Source: Bin34 sp965219935 (lineage in GTDB: Bacteria; Chloroflexota; Anaerolineae; Caldilineales; Caldilineaceae). From it: 64,000 bases of DNA. The notes beneath the pieces were generated by a model. That model made no database searches, was not told the origin of the DNA, and was given only the letters and a program-made list of their open reading frames with translations. Position numbers and translations under genes: made by a program. The stretch covers positions 1,550,001 to 1,614,000 of the forward strand of contig CBDCOU010000003.1 of assembly GCA_965219935.1 (NCBI GenBank). Reading direction: 5' to 3'. Numbering within the stretch: the first letter of the stretch is position 1; every line of letters starts with the position of its first letter. Of the stretch, positions 8,142 to 17,488 are shown piece by piece.

Positions 8142-8693
8142 CTAGATGGCGGCCCGGCCGGCCTTGCCGGCCTTGGTGCGAACCCATTCGTCCCGGTAGC
8201 GGATGCCGGCCCCGCCGTACGGGGTCGGCGGACGTTCACCCCGGATCAGGGACGCCAGGTGGCCAACATCGTGCTTGCAGATGCCTTCCACCGTGATGAC
8301 CCGGCCCGACTGATCCACATCGAGCTTGATTTCCTTGGTGGAGACGTACTCGACCGGATGACTCTTCCCGACCTGCAGAACCAGGTTGCTACCCTTCATC
8401 GAGGCCCGGTAGAAGTCGCCGTGGACCTCCAGGATTCGGGTAAAGCCCTGGGTCACGCCGGTGACCATATTCTGAATCAGCGCCCTGGCCAGCCCGTGCA
8501 GGGCCTTCAGGTCCTGGGAATTGCCGCGCCGCGCGATGGTCAGTACACCATCCGCCACGGTCACGTCGAGCCGCTGTGAAATGCGTTCGGTCAAGGCGCC
8601 GCGCGGACCGGACACCTCCACATACTGACCCGGAGTGACCTTGACGCTGACGCCGCTGGGCAGCGCGACGGGCTGGTTGCCGATGCGTGACAT
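8142..8693 (-). CDS. rplF: 50S ribosomal protein L6 (uL6)
   Basis: L6 lies at the base of the L7/L12 stalk beside the sarcin-ricin loop, where elongation factors bind. The 183 residues form the two-repeat fold. The start is MSRIGNQPVALPSGVSVKV, the middle carries LARALIQNMVTGVTQGF, and the C-terminal signature PPTPYGGAGIRYRDE is near residue 158. It lies 42 bases after rpsH and 25 before rplR. Confidence 0.97.
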   Translation of the reverse strand: MSRIGNQPVALPSGVSVKVTPGQYVEVSGPRGALTERISQRLDVTVADGVLTIARRGNSQDLKALHGLARALIQNMVTGVTQGFTRILEVHGDFYRASMKGSNLVLQVGKSHPVEYVSTKEIKLDVDQSGRVITVEGICKHDVGHLASLIRGERPPTPYGGAGIRYRDEWVRTKAGKAGRAAI

Positions 8694-8735
8694 GAAACTG
8701 GATCCTGTGTTGCCTTCCTAGCGGGACCTATACAA

Positions 8736-9131
8736 CTACCAGACTTCGCAGAGGACTTCGCCGCCCACCCGGGCGCGCCGGGCCTGCTGGCCGGTCATGA
8801 TGCCCTGCGGCGTGGTCAGAATCCAGATGCCGAGACCACTGCGGACCCAGCGGACGTCGCGCCAGCCGGCATAGACGCGCCGACCTCGCTTGCTGACTCG
8901 GCGCAGATGCGAGATTACGGGACCGCCATGGCGGTCGTACTTGAGGTCCAACTCGAGGTTGGTGTGACTACCTGCCTTGCGCACATGCAGATCGGAGATG
9001 AAACCCTCCTGCTTGAGGATGCGCGCCAAGTCCACCTTGACCGACGACGACGGCATGGTGACCTGGGGATGCTGCATCTGCTGCGCATTGCGGATGCGCG
9101 TCAGGAAATCCGCGATCGGATCAACATTCAT
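8736..9131 (-). CDS. rpsH: 30S ribosomal protein S8 (uS8)
   Basis: S8 binds the central domain of 16S rRNA and in E. coli is the translational repressor of the spc operon. The 131-residue product starts MNVDPIADFLTRIRNAQQ and includes VKVDLARILKQEGFISD. It ends with the RNA-binding signature region GLGIWILTTPQGIMTGQQARR and GGEVLCEVW. The family's usual STS near this C-terminal loop is TTP here, a modest variation. Confidence 0.97.
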   Translation of the reverse strand: MNVDPIADFLTRIRNAQQMQHPQVTMPSSSVKVDLARILKQEGFISDLHVRKAGSHTNLELDLKYDRHGGPVISHLRRVSKRGRRVYAGWRDVRWVRSGLGIWILTTPQGIMTGQQARRARVGGEVLCEVW

Positions 9132-9158
9132 GACAAAGGTTCTCCTTGGACGCCATCC

Positions 9159-9341
9159 CTACCAACTGGACTTGACAACGCCGGGTATGCGCCCCTCCAG
9201 GGCTTCGAGCCGGAAGCATATCCGGCACAGGCCGAACCGGCGCATGTACGCGCGGGGGCGGCCGCATTTGGCACAGCGGTTGCGTACCCGGTTGGGGTAC
9301 TTCCGCCTGGTCTCCCGGCAGATCATCGATGTCTTGGCCAC
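9159..9341 (-). CDS. rpsN: 30S ribosomal protein S14, zinc type (uS14)
   Basis: S14 helps assemble the 30S head. This is the short type-Z form of 60 residues, with a zinc ribbon made by Cys23, Cys26, Cys39 and Cys42 (CAKC and CRIC), and the C-terminal GRIPGVVKSSW. Type-Z S14 is usual in Gram-positives, Chloroflexota and Thermus relatives; the roughly 100-residue zinc-free form is usual in E. coli. It lies between rplE (48 bases) and rpsH (27 bases). Confidence 0.97.
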   Translation of the reverse strand: MAKTSMICRETRRKYPNRVRNRCAKCGRPRAYMRRFGLCRICFRLEALEGRIPGVVKSSW

Positions 9342-9389
9342 AGGCGCTCGCTTCCTCGGTTGCAGATGTGAATCAGGATGGCGGCCGGT

Positions 9390-9992
9390 TCAGTGCGAAC
9401 CCGGCCGAATGAAAGGCATGTTGAACTGATCCAGCAGGAAGCGCCCCTCCTCGTCCCTGCTGGCCGACGTGACAATGGTCACCTCGAGGCCCCTGACGGC
9501 GTCGATGTCGTCATAGCTGATCTCGGGGAAGATCAACTGCTCGGTCAAACCCACGGTGTAGTTGCCGCGACCGTCGAAGGCATCCGGCGAGAGTCCGCGG
9601 AAATCCCGCTGGTGGGGAATGGCGATGTTGATCAACCGATCCAGGAAGTGCCACATGCGATGGCCGCGCAGGGTCGCCTTGACCCCCACCGGCATGCCTT
9701 CGCGCAGCTTGAACGTGGCAATCGAGCGGCGCGCCCGCGTCACAACCGGCTTCTGGCCTGTGATGCGCGTCAGGTCCTGCACCGCGGCCTCGACGGCGCG
9801 CCCGTTGGTCAGCGCCTCGCCCAAGCCGATGTTGACGGCGATCTTGGTTACGGTGGGGGACTGCAGCGGACTTGTGTAGCCGAACTCCTGCATCATGGCG
9901 GGCACGACCTGCGTCCGGTATTGGTCCAGCAACCGCGGCACCGGTCGGCTCCGCTGCATGGAAGACTGTTCAACGGTGGCTTGTTCGCTCAT
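9390..9992 (-). CDS. rplE: 50S ribosomal protein L5 (uL5)
   Basis: L5 binds 5S rRNA and contacts S13 and the P-site tRNA. The 200-residue protein contains the family signature SPTVTKIAVNIGLGEA (near residue 46), TGQKPVVTRARRSIATFKLREGMPVG, and the C-terminal GLEVTIVTSASRDEEGRFLL. An N-terminal extension of about 15 residues precedes the conserved RLLDQYRTQVVPAM. Neighbours are rplX 42 bases upstream and rpsN 48 bases downstream. Confidence 0.97.
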   Translation of the reverse strand: MSEQATVEQSSMQRSRPVPRLLDQYRTQVVPAMMQEFGYTSPLQSPTVTKIAVNIGLGEALTNGRAVEAAVQDLTRITGQKPVVTRARRSIATFKLREGMPVGVKATLRGHRMWHFLDRLINIAIPHQRDFRGLSPDAFDGRGNYTVGLTEQLIFPEISYDDIDAVRGLEVTIVTSASRDEEGRFLLDQFNMPFIRPGSH

Positions 9993-10034
9993 GGCAATGG
10001 CATCCAGGCAAGAAAAACGGGTATGCGCCCGCGC

Positions 10035-10388
10035 CTACTCGGCCGCGGCGATCGGCTCGCCGGAACGGCGATCGAAACGAATCTTGTCTCCCGCATCAAG
10101 GCGGTACCCCACACGCGTGGGCCGATCGTTGGTGCCCAGCACCATCACATTGCTGATGTGGATGGGGGCCTCGAACTCCACGATGCCCCGCTGCGTTTGG
10201 GTCCGGCCGGTGGCGCGCTGGTGGCGGGTCCTGAGATTGACCCCCTCCACCACCACGTACACCCGGTTGGCATCCGGCTTGCCGTCGCGCCGGCGCTTGC
10301 GCCGTATCTCGCGCACGCTGCCGCGCTCGCCCTTGCTGGCGCCGGCGATCACCTCGACCTGGTCGCCAACCCTCACCTTCTGCTTCAC
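10035..10388 (-). CDS. rplX: 50S ribosomal protein L24 (uL24)
   Basis: L24 is an assembly initiator for the large subunit and carries a KOW motif. The KOW element is VRVGDQVEVIAGASKGERG, near residue 5, followed by an unusually Arg/Lys-rich loop (EIRRKRRRDGKPDANR). The remainder (GIVEFEAPIHISNVMV, then RVGYRLDAGDKIRFDRRSG) is standard. The product has 117 residues, within the normal range. Confidence 0.97.
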   Translation of the reverse strand: MKQKVRVGDQVEVIAGASKGERGSVREIRRKRRRDGKPDANRVYVVVEGVNLRTRHQRATGRTQTQRGIVEFEAPIHISNVMVLGTNDRPTRVGYRLDAGDKIRFDRRSGEPIAAAE

Positions 10389-10420
10389 TGGTTCCTTCTC
10401 CTGTCTGGCCGGCCGCTGTT

Positions 10421-10789
10421 TCAGAGTACTTCGGGGGCCAGGGAGATGATGCGCATGAAGCCCCGCTCCCGCAGTTCCCTGGCCACCGGACCGAAGATGC
10501 GCGTTCCCCGCGGAAAGCGGGAATCGTCCACAATCACGGCGGCATTTTCGTTGAAGCGAATGTAGCTGCCGTCGGCCCTGCGCACCGGATTGCGCGTGCG
10601 GACAATCACGGCCTTGACCACTTCGCCCTTGCGCACGGTGCTGGCCGGGGCCGCGGACCGGACGGACGCGGTCACGATGTCGCCAACCTTGCCGTGCCGA
10701 CGTACGCTGCCCCCCATCACCCGGATGGTGAGCAGTTCCTTGGCTCCGGAATTGTCCGCCACCTTAAGGCGGCTTTCCTGCTGAATCAT
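10421..10789 (-). CDS. rplN: 50S ribosomal protein L14 (uL14)
   Basis: L14 forms intersubunit bridges and the binding site for the silencing factor RsfS. The 122-residue sequence is highly conserved: MIQQESRLKVADNSGAKELL at the N-terminus, RADGSYIRFNENAAVIVDD in the middle, and the C-terminal FMRIISLAPEVL. No unusual features are seen. It lies 33 bases after rpsQ and 32 before rplX. Confidence 0.98.
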   Translation of the reverse strand: MIQQESRLKVADNSGAKELLTIRVMGGSVRRHGKVGDIVTASVRSAAPASTVRKGEVVKAVIVRTRNPVRRADGSYIRFNENAAVIVDDSRFPRGTRIFGPVARELRERGFMRIISLAPEVL

Positions 10790-10822
10790 CTACTTGGCAT
10801 CCTGTTGCGGGGAAGGTGCGAA

Positions 10823-11095
10823 CTACACCTCCACCTCGTCGGCGGCGGGGGCGCGGGCCGTCACTTCTTCCACGAAGAAGTGCTTGCGCCGCGAGACGGG
10901 TCGGCACTGACGAATGCGGACGGAGTCCCCAATGCGGGCCTGGTTGTCCTCGTCGTGCACCTGGTAGCGCTTGTAGGTGCGGATAATCTTGCCGTACAGG
11001 GGATGGCGCTTGGTGCGCTCCACCCGAACGGACACGGTCTTGTCCATGGCATCCTGCACCACGGTGCCGGACAGGACCTTGCGCCGCTCACGCAT
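10823..11095 (-). CDS. rpsQ: 30S ribosomal protein S17 (uS17)
   Basis: S17 is a small OB-fold protein of the 30S body. The 90 residues include the OB core LSGTVVQDAMDKTVSVRVER and the conserved HDEDNQARIGDSVRIRQCRP. The tail VEEVTARAPAADEVEV is more acidic than in most bacteria. Its ATG lies inside the last codons of rpmC (8-base overlap), which implies coupled translation. Confidence 0.97.
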   Translation of the reverse strand: MRERRKVLSGTVVQDAMDKTVSVRVERTKRHPLYGKIIRTYKRYQVHDEDNQARIGDSVRIRQCRPVSRRKHFFVEEVTARAPAADEVEV

Positions 11096-11315
11096 CGTGC
11101 TCGCCCTCCATCTCTGCTGTGAGTTCCCTTTGTCTCTGCACGGTGCGGATGCGGGCCAGTTCCTTGCGCACCTGACCTGCCCGCGACGTGTTTTTCTGCT
11201 GGCCCGTGATCATCTGGAATCGAATGTTCCGCAACTCGACATGGCAGTTCTGGGCCATCTCTTCCAGTTCGGCATCGTTCTTTTCCGCCAGTTCCCTGGC
11301 CTTCAACTGCGGCAT
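11088..11315 (-). CDS. rpmC: 50S ribosomal protein L29 (uL29)
   Basis: L29 is a helical-hairpin protein beside the exit tunnel, near the docking site for trigger factor and SRP. The protein starts MPQLKARELAEKNDAELEEM and contains ELRNIRFQMITGQQ and the second helix QVRKELARIRTVQRQREL. It ends with an acidic tail (EMEGEHDA). The length is 75 residues. The upstream in-frame ORF to 11555 runs across rplP and is not used. It overlaps rpsQ by 8 bases. Confidence 0.95.
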   Translation of the reverse strand: MPQLKARELAEKNDAELEEMAQNCHVELRNIRFQMITGQQKNTSRAGQVRKELARIRTVQRQRELTAEMEGEHDA

Positions 11316-11332
11316 GTGGCTCGGTCTCCCGT

Positions 11333-11746
11333 TCAGGCATCCTGTCGCTGGATGAACTGGGTGCGCATGGGCAGCTTGTGCTGCGCCAGGCGCAGCGCCT
11401 CCCGGGCCTGGTCCTCCGGCACACCGGTCATCTCGAACAACACGCGTCCCGGCTTCACCACGGCCACGTAGTACTCGACATTGCCCTTGCCGGAGCCCAT
11501 ACGGGTCTCCGCCGCGCGCTGTGTGACAGGCTTGTCCGGAAACACCCGGATCCACAGCTTGCCGCCCCTGCGCACATAACGCACGATGGCACGCCGGGCC
11601 GCCTCAATTTGGCGGCTCGTGATCCAGTGGGGCTCGACCGCCTGCAGGGCGTACGTGCCGAAGTCCACGGTGTTGCCGCGCCCGGCCATGCCGCGCATGC
11701 GGCCGCGATGGCGCTTGCGGTGCTTTTCCCGTCTGGGCATCAACAT
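11333..11746 (-). CDS. rplP: 50S ribosomal protein L16 (uL16)
   Basis: L16 organises the A-site finger and peptidyl-transferase region. The 137-residue protein starts MLMPRREKHRKRHRGRMRG. It includes RQIEAARRAIVRYVRRGGKLWIRV and the signature MGSGKGNVEYYVAVVKPGRVLFEM. AAGGAG lies 8 bases before the ATG at 11746. The MPRR start at 11740 is two codons later and cannot be excluded. Arg80-82 region residues of the family are present (TRMGSGKG context). Confidence 0.97.
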   Translation of the reverse strand: MLMPRREKHRKRHRGRMRGMAGRGNTVDFGTYALQAVEPHWITSRQIEAARRAIVRYVRRGGKLWIRVFPDKPVTQRAAETRMGSGKGNVEYYVAVVKPGRVLFEMTGVPEDQAREALRLAQHKLPMRTQFIQRQDA

Positions 11747-11798
11747 TGGCCGTTCTCCTTCCTCGCCGTGCGCCGGGTACCGTCCCCCAGGGGACGGA

Positions 11799-12464
11799 TC
11801 AGGCGATGTCCCGATAGCGGTTGTGGTATTCCTGGCCCGGCAGGACCTCGCCGCGGTAGATCCAGACCTTGACGCCAATGACGCCGTAGGTGGTCCGGCC
11901 AACATCGGTTCCGTAGTCGATGTCGGCCCGCAGCGTGTGACGCGGCACCTGACCGCGGCGGAAGGAATCGACGCGGCCCATGTCGCTGCCGCCCAGGCGC
12001 CCGGACACGGTGATCATGAAGCCCTTGGCACCCTGGCGCATCGCCCGCTGGCCGGCCGAGCGCATCGCCCGCCGCCAACTGACGCGGCGTTCCAACTGCT
12101 CGCCCACGCTGCGCGCCACCAGCGGCGCGCTCAGCTCGGGCCGGTTCAGTTCCTTGACGTCGATGCGAATGCTGCGCCCCGTGATCCGGAGCAGCTGCTC
12201 CCGCAGTTCGTTGACGGTGGCGCCCTTGCGGCCAATGATCATGCCGGGACGCGCCGTCTCGACAATCACCTCCACCTGGTTGGACTGGCGTTCGATGTCG
12301 ATGTGGCTGATGTTGGCATCCGGCAACCGACCCCTGATCGTGTCCCGGATTGCCCGGTCCTCGTTCAGCAGTGCGACATATTCCCTGCCGGAGGAATACC
12401 AGCGGCTGTGGTGTTCCTTGATCAATCCCAATCGGAACCCCATTGGGTGAACTTTGCGACCCAT
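11799..12464 (-). CDS. rpsC: 30S ribosomal protein S3 (uS3)
   Basis: S3 surrounds the mRNA entry tunnel and contributes helicase activity on mRNA. The 221-residue protein has a KH domain with the GRKGATVNELREQLL loop (GxxG equivalent IGRKGA), then the S3 C-terminal domain. That domain has MRQGAKGFMITVSGRLGGSDMGR and VGRTTYGVIGVKVWIYRGE. The start MGRKVHPMGFRLG is standard. It begins 8 bases after rplV. Confidence 0.98.
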   Translation of the reverse strand: MGRKVHPMGFRLGLIKEHHSRWYSSGREYVALLNEDRAIRDTIRGRLPDANISHIDIERQSNQVEVIVETARPGMIIGRKGATVNELREQLLRITGRSIRIDVKELNRPELSAPLVARSVGEQLERRVSWRRAMRSAGQRAMRQGAKGFMITVSGRLGGSDMGRVDSFRRGQVPRHTLRADIDYGTDVGRTTYGVIGVKVWIYRGEVLPGQEYHNRYRDIA

Positions 12465-12472
12465 GCGTTACC

Positions 12473-12841
12473 TCAAATTGCTTCTTCGAGCCAGTCGTCG
12501 TCCGCTGCATCCACTTCGTCGAGCACCACGGTGATGTGCGACGAGCGCCGCCGCCAGGGCTTGAACCGGCCCCGACCGGCGAACCGGCGCCATCGGCGCA
12601 TCGGCGCCTGGTCGGCGTAGACGGCCTTGATGTACATGTCGTCCTGGTCCAAGCCCAGGTTCTCGCTGGCGTTGTGCAGCGCGCTGGTGATGGTGCCCGC
12701 AAGCACCCCCGCAGCCCGTTGCGGCATGTGACGCAGCATGTCCACAGCCTCCAGGGCATGCATGCCGCGCACCTCGTTGACCACCAGCCTGGCCTTGCGG
12801 GCACTGATGCCCGTAAAGCGCATCTTGGCTGTCACTTCCAT
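12473..12841 (-). CDS. rplV: 50S ribosomal protein L22 (uL22)
   Basis: L22 lines the nascent-chain exit tunnel with its long beta hairpin, the site of macrolide-resistance changes in other bacteria. The protein begins MEVTAKMRFTGISARKARLVV and includes LAGTITSALHNASENLGLDQDD. The hairpin and C-terminus read MRRWRRFAGRGRFKPWRRRSSHITVVLDE, 122 residues in total. The ATG at 12841 has AAGGAGG 12 bases upstream, slightly long spacing. An ATT one codon earlier is the alternative. Confidence 0.96.
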   Translation of the reverse strand: MEVTAKMRFTGISARKARLVVNEVRGMHALEAVDMLRHMPQRAAGVLAGTITSALHNASENLGLDQDDMYIKAVYADQAPMRRWRRFAGRGRFKPWRRRSSHITVVLDEVDAADDDWLEEAI

Positions 12842-12881
12842 AATGCGGATCCGCCTCCTTGACCGCCCAATCGCCCCGGCG

Positions 12882-13163
12882 CTACCGTGCCGAGGTACCG
12901 CGCTCGGCCCGCAGATGGCCGCGGAAGTAGCGTGTGGGGGCAAACTCGCCCAGTTTGTGGCCAACCATGTTTTCCGTGATCAGGACCGGCACGTGGCGAC
13001 GGCCGTCATGGACCGCGATCGTGTGGCCGACGAACTGCGGAAAGATGGTGGAGGCCCGGGCATAGGTGCGGATGACCCGCCGTTCGTTGCCTTCGTTCAT
13101 GGCCTCGATGCGCCTGAGCAGCTTGACATCGACATACGGCCCCTTCTTGAGGGATCTGGACAT
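12882..13163 (-). CDS. rpsS: 30S ribosomal protein S19 (uS19)
   Basis: S19 is in the head of the 30S subunit and pairs with S13. The 93 residues are canonical: MSRSLKKGPYVDVKLLRRIE at the start, TYARASTIFPQFVGHTIAVHDG in the middle, and the signature ITENMVGHKLGEFAPTRYF with FRGHLRAERG at the end. It lies 18 bases after rplB and 40 before rplV. Confidence 0.98.
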   Translation of the reverse strand: MSRSLKKGPYVDVKLLRRIEAMNEGNERRVIRTYARASTIFPQFVGHTIAVHDGRRHVPVLITENMVGHKLGEFAPTRYFRGHLRAERGTSAR

Positions 13164-13181
13164 GGGTGCTGTTCCTCAAAA

Positions 13182-14015
13182 TCAGCGCCGCTTGGATCGG
13201 CGGCGCACGATGTTGCGATCGGTTCTGGGGTTGCGGCGGGTCCTGGCTCCCAGCGCCGGCCGACCCCAGGGGGTCTTGGGTGACGGCATGCCAATCGGCG
13301 ATCGGCCCTCGCCGCCGCCATGCGGATGCGAGGCGGGATCCATGGCCACACCGCGCACGCTGGGACGGCGTCCCAGCCAGCGGCGGCGACCGGCCTTGCC
13401 CTGGTCCAGGTTGGCATGGTCGGCGTTGCCCAACTGGCCGATCGTGGCCATGCAGTCCATGCTGAAGAACCGAACCTCGCCGGACGGCAGGCGCACCTGT
13501 GCCATGGCGCCTTCCTTCGCCGTGAGACGGGCCGCGGTGCCAGCGCTCCGCACCAATTGTCCGCCGCGTCCCGGGTAAATCTCCAGGTTGTGCAGGAGGG
13601 CACCCAGGGGAATGTTGCGGATGGGCAGCGCGTTGCCCGGCAAAATTTCCGCATCGGGTCCCGACATCACTTCGCGGCCGATGTACAGGCCTTCGGGAGC
13701 GAGGATGTAGCGCCGCTCGCCGTCCCGGTACTGGACCAGGGCGATGCGCGCACTGCGGTTGGGATCGTACTCGACCGACAAGACCCGTGCCGGCATGCCG
13801 ATGCGGTCGCGCCGGAAGTCCACAATCCGGTAGCGGCGCTTGTGGCCGCCGCCCCGATGCCGCACCGTGATCACGCCGCGGTTGTTGCGGCCGCCGCGAC
13901 GGCGCAAGGGCGCGACCAGGGAACGCTCGGGCTTTTCCCGGGTGATTTCCTCGAATGTCGGACCGCTCATGTTGCGGCGACCCGGCGAGGTGGGATTGAA
14001 TACTTTGACGGGCAT
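13182..14015 (-). CDS. rplB: 50S ribosomal protein L2 (uL2)
   Basis: L2 is needed for subunit association and peptidyl transfer. The 277-residue protein has the N-terminal OB fold (RNNRGVITVRHRGGGHKRRYR), the SH3-like domain (SAGTAARLTAKEGAMAQVRL) and the C-terminal RNA-binding signature GVAMDPASHPHGGGEGR. In that signature the catalysis-linked histidine is kept. The usual Asn-Pro-Val is Asp-Pro-Ala-Ser here, a small departure. The C-terminus is strongly basic (VRRRSKRR). Confidence 0.98.
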   Translation of the reverse strand: MPVKVFNPTSPGRRNMSGPTFEEITREKPERSLVAPLRRRGGRNNRGVITVRHRGGGHKRRYRIVDFRRDRIGMPARVLSVEYDPNRSARIALVQYRDGERRYILAPEGLYIGREVMSGPDAEILPGNALPIRNIPLGALLHNLEIYPGRGGQLVRSAGTAARLTAKEGAMAQVRLPSGEVRFFSMDCMATIGQLGNADHANLDQGKAGRRRWLGRRPSVRGVAMDPASHPHGGGEGRSPIGMPSPKTPWGRPALGARTRRNPRTDRNIVRRRSKRR

Positions 14016-14027
14016 GGCTGGATTGCC

Positions 14028-14315
14028 TCAGTCCCCTTCGTAGACGTTGATGGTCTCGCCCTCGGCGAGTGTGACCACGGCCTTCTTCCACTTCGGGCTG
14101 CGGATGAACACGCGGTTGCCGCGCCGACGGGTCTTGGCCGGCATCACCAGGATGCGCACCGACGCGACCTCGACATCGTAGAGCGCCTGCACCGCCTCCC
14201 GCACCTGCAGCCGATTGGCGCCCATGTCCACCTTGAACGTGTACTTGCCGTCGGCCTCCGCATACATCGTCTTTTCCGAAACGACGGGATTCTGAATTAC
14301 CTCATGCAAGTTCAT
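14028..14315 (-). CDS. rplW: 50S ribosomal protein L23 (uL23)
   Basis: L23 is the exit-tunnel docking site for trigger factor and SRP. The 95-residue product has the family layout: NLHEVIQNPVVSEKTMYAEA at the N-terminus, YTFKVDMGANRLQVREAVQALYDVEV, the basic loop AKTRRRGNRVFIRSPKWKKAVV, and a short acidic end. Its ATG overlaps the rplD stop as ATGA. Confidence 0.97.
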   Translation of the reverse strand: MNLHEVIQNPVVSEKTMYAEADGKYTFKVDMGANRLQVREAVQALYDVEVASVRILVMPAKTRRRGNRVFIRSPKWKKAVVTLAEGETINVYEGD

Positions 14316-14947
14316 GTCGCCGCACCTCCCAGCCAGTTTTCGAGTCCGGCCTGGGCATCCTGCGTGACCAGCACCACGTCCGCCTGCAGCAGGTCCCGGA
14401 CGTTGGCATACATGTAGTGCAGGGTCCCGACTCCGGTCAGGTTGCGAATCGCCCTCTGCATCGAATCACTGCCGGGGCCGTGCACAATCAGCGTGCGCCG
14501 ATCCCGGATTTGCATGGCGCGGAGCAGGGCGTCCATGTCCCTGGTCTTGAGATCCCGGCCGAATCCGGTCTCCACGATGCGAATGGCTGCGGCCTCGGCC
14601 TTGACGGTCAGGGCGCTGCGCACGGCGGCGCGGCGCATGGCCTTGGGCATCTGCTTGCGGTAGCTGCGCGGAGTCGGACCAAACACGGTACCGCCACCCA
14701 CCCACTGCGGGGCCCGAATCGTGCCCTGCCGGGCACGGCCGGTGCCCTTTTGGCGCCATGGCTTGCGTCCACCACCCCGAACCTCGCCCCGCGTGCGGGT
14801 CTTGTGGGTGCCCTGCCGGGCATTGGCCAGCTGGCGCACCAGAGCCTGCTGCATCAAACTGGCGTTGACCGGCGCCTGAAACACGGAGACGTCCAGGTCG
14901 GCGGTGCCGACGACTTCGCCGGCTGTATTCCAAACTTCGGCTTTCAT
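14312..14947 (-). CDS. rplD: 50S ribosomal protein L4 (uL4)
   Basis: L4 reaches the exit-tunnel constriction with a long loop and in E. coli represses the S10 operon. That loop is visible around residues 45-85 (HKTRTRGEVRGGGRKPWRQK, then GTGRARQGTIRAPQWVGG). The globular part has LIVHGPGSDSMQRAIRNLTG and a typical alpha/beta C-terminus. The product has 211 residues. It lies 58 bases after rplC. Confidence 0.97.
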   Translation of the reverse strand: MKAEVWNTAGEVVGTADLDVSVFQAPVNASLMQQALVRQLANARQGTHKTRTRGEVRGGGRKPWRQKGTGRARQGTIRAPQWVGGGTVFGPTPRSYRKQMPKAMRRAAVRSALTVKAEAAAIRIVETGFGRDLKTRDMDALLRAMQIRDRRTLIVHGPGSDSMQRAIRNLTGVGTLHYMYANVRDLLQADVVLVTQDAQAGLENWLGGAAT

Positions 14948-15005
14948 GTTGCGTTGCGTACGGACCCCGTCCCTGCCGCCTCCCGAAACCGGGAAGGCGG
15001 GCGGT

Positions 15006-15638
15006 TCAGACCTTTACCGCCCCCCGTATGGTGACCAAACCGTCGGCGGGTCCGGGCACCGCGCCCTTGACGGCCAGCAGATGTTTCTCCGCATCGACCA
15101 GCACCACGCGCAGGTTGTGCAGGGTGGTGCGGTCGTTGCCCATGCGGCCGGGACCGCGGGAACCCTTGAAGGTGCGGCCCGGCGTGGTGCCCGCACCCCG
15201 GGAGCCGGGTGCGCGATGCCGGTCGCTCTGGCCGTGGGTCTTGGGACCGCCCGCGAAACCGTAGCGCTTCACCGCACCGGCGAACCCCTTGCCCTTGCTG
15301 ACGCCGGTCACATCCACCTTGTCGCCTTCAGCGAAGGCCGCGACCGTAATTTCGTCTCCCCGGGCCACCTCGGCCGGGCCACCGAGACGAACTTCCCGCA
15401 GGTGGCGCAGGGCCGGCAGTCCGACCTTGGTCAGATGGCCGCGTTCGCCGCCCGAGAGCTTGCGCTCAGGAACTTCCTCGTAGCCGATCTGAACGGCGTG
15501 ATAGCCATGCTCGGCATGATTCTTGACGGCCGTGACCCGGCACGGGCCGGCCTGGATAACGGTCACCGGCACGGCGCTGCCGCTCTTCGCGTCGAAGAGC
15601 TGGGTCATGCCCACCTTGCGACCAAGAATCTGCTTCAT
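15006..15638 (-). CDS. rplC: 50S ribosomal protein L3 (uL3)
   Basis: L3 starts large-subunit assembly and reaches the peptidyl-transferase centre with its central extension. The 210-residue protein starts MKQILGRKVGMTQLFDAKSG. It contains KVDVTGVSKGKGFAGAVKRYGF (near residue 110) and GRTFKGSRGPGRMGNDRTTLHNL (near 165). The Gln that is methylated in E. coli L3 (HGQSDRHRAPGS context) is present. It follows rpsJ by 34 bases. Confidence 0.98.
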   Translation of the reverse strand: MKQILGRKVGMTQLFDAKSGSAVPVTVIQAGPCRVTAVKNHAEHGYHAVQIGYEEVPERKLSGGERGHLTKVGLPALRHLREVRLGGPAEVARGDEITVAAFAEGDKVDVTGVSKGKGFAGAVKRYGFAGGPKTHGQSDRHRAPGSRGAGTTPGRTFKGSRGPGRMGNDRTTLHNLRVVLVDAEKHLLAVKGAVPGPADGLVTIRGAVKV

Positions 15639-15672
15639 GTGTATTCAGCCTCGCACGGTTCCCGGCAGGGAA

Positions 15673-15984
<312 letters not shown>

Positions 15985-16044
15985 CCTGGCGTGTCCTCTG
16001 GCCCGTGGCAAAAAATCCGGAGCCCCTGGGGGCCCCGGTCAAGA

Positions 16045-17244
<1,200 letters not shown>

Positions 17245-17422
17245 CTTCCGCTTCCTGTTGCAACTGGAATTGACTTGGACCCGTCAATGAACACCGATTC
17301 AGCGCGCCGGCAAAGACCGCAATCCACCCGGAGGTCTGTCGACCCCGATCTGCGGAGAGCGTTCCCCAGGGGAACTTGGCCGCGCTCGATAAGCAACCCC
17401 GAATCCGGAGTCACGAAGGGGC

Positions 17423-17452
17423 AGTATAGCCATACGATTGCGCCCCATGCAA
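17423..17452 (-). promoter_or_regulatory. Candidate promoter for tuf and the S10 block
   Basis: Read on the minus strand, TTGCAT is followed after 18 bases by TATACT, a good -10. It lies in the 244-base gap between fusA and tuf and would give a leader of about 170 bases. The gap is much longer than others in this block, which also argues for an independent start. The -35 matches the consensus in only three positions. Confidence 0.5.
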
Positions 17453-17488
17453 AAACCGCCCCAAGCCGATCGCCGCGGCAGCCGCGCG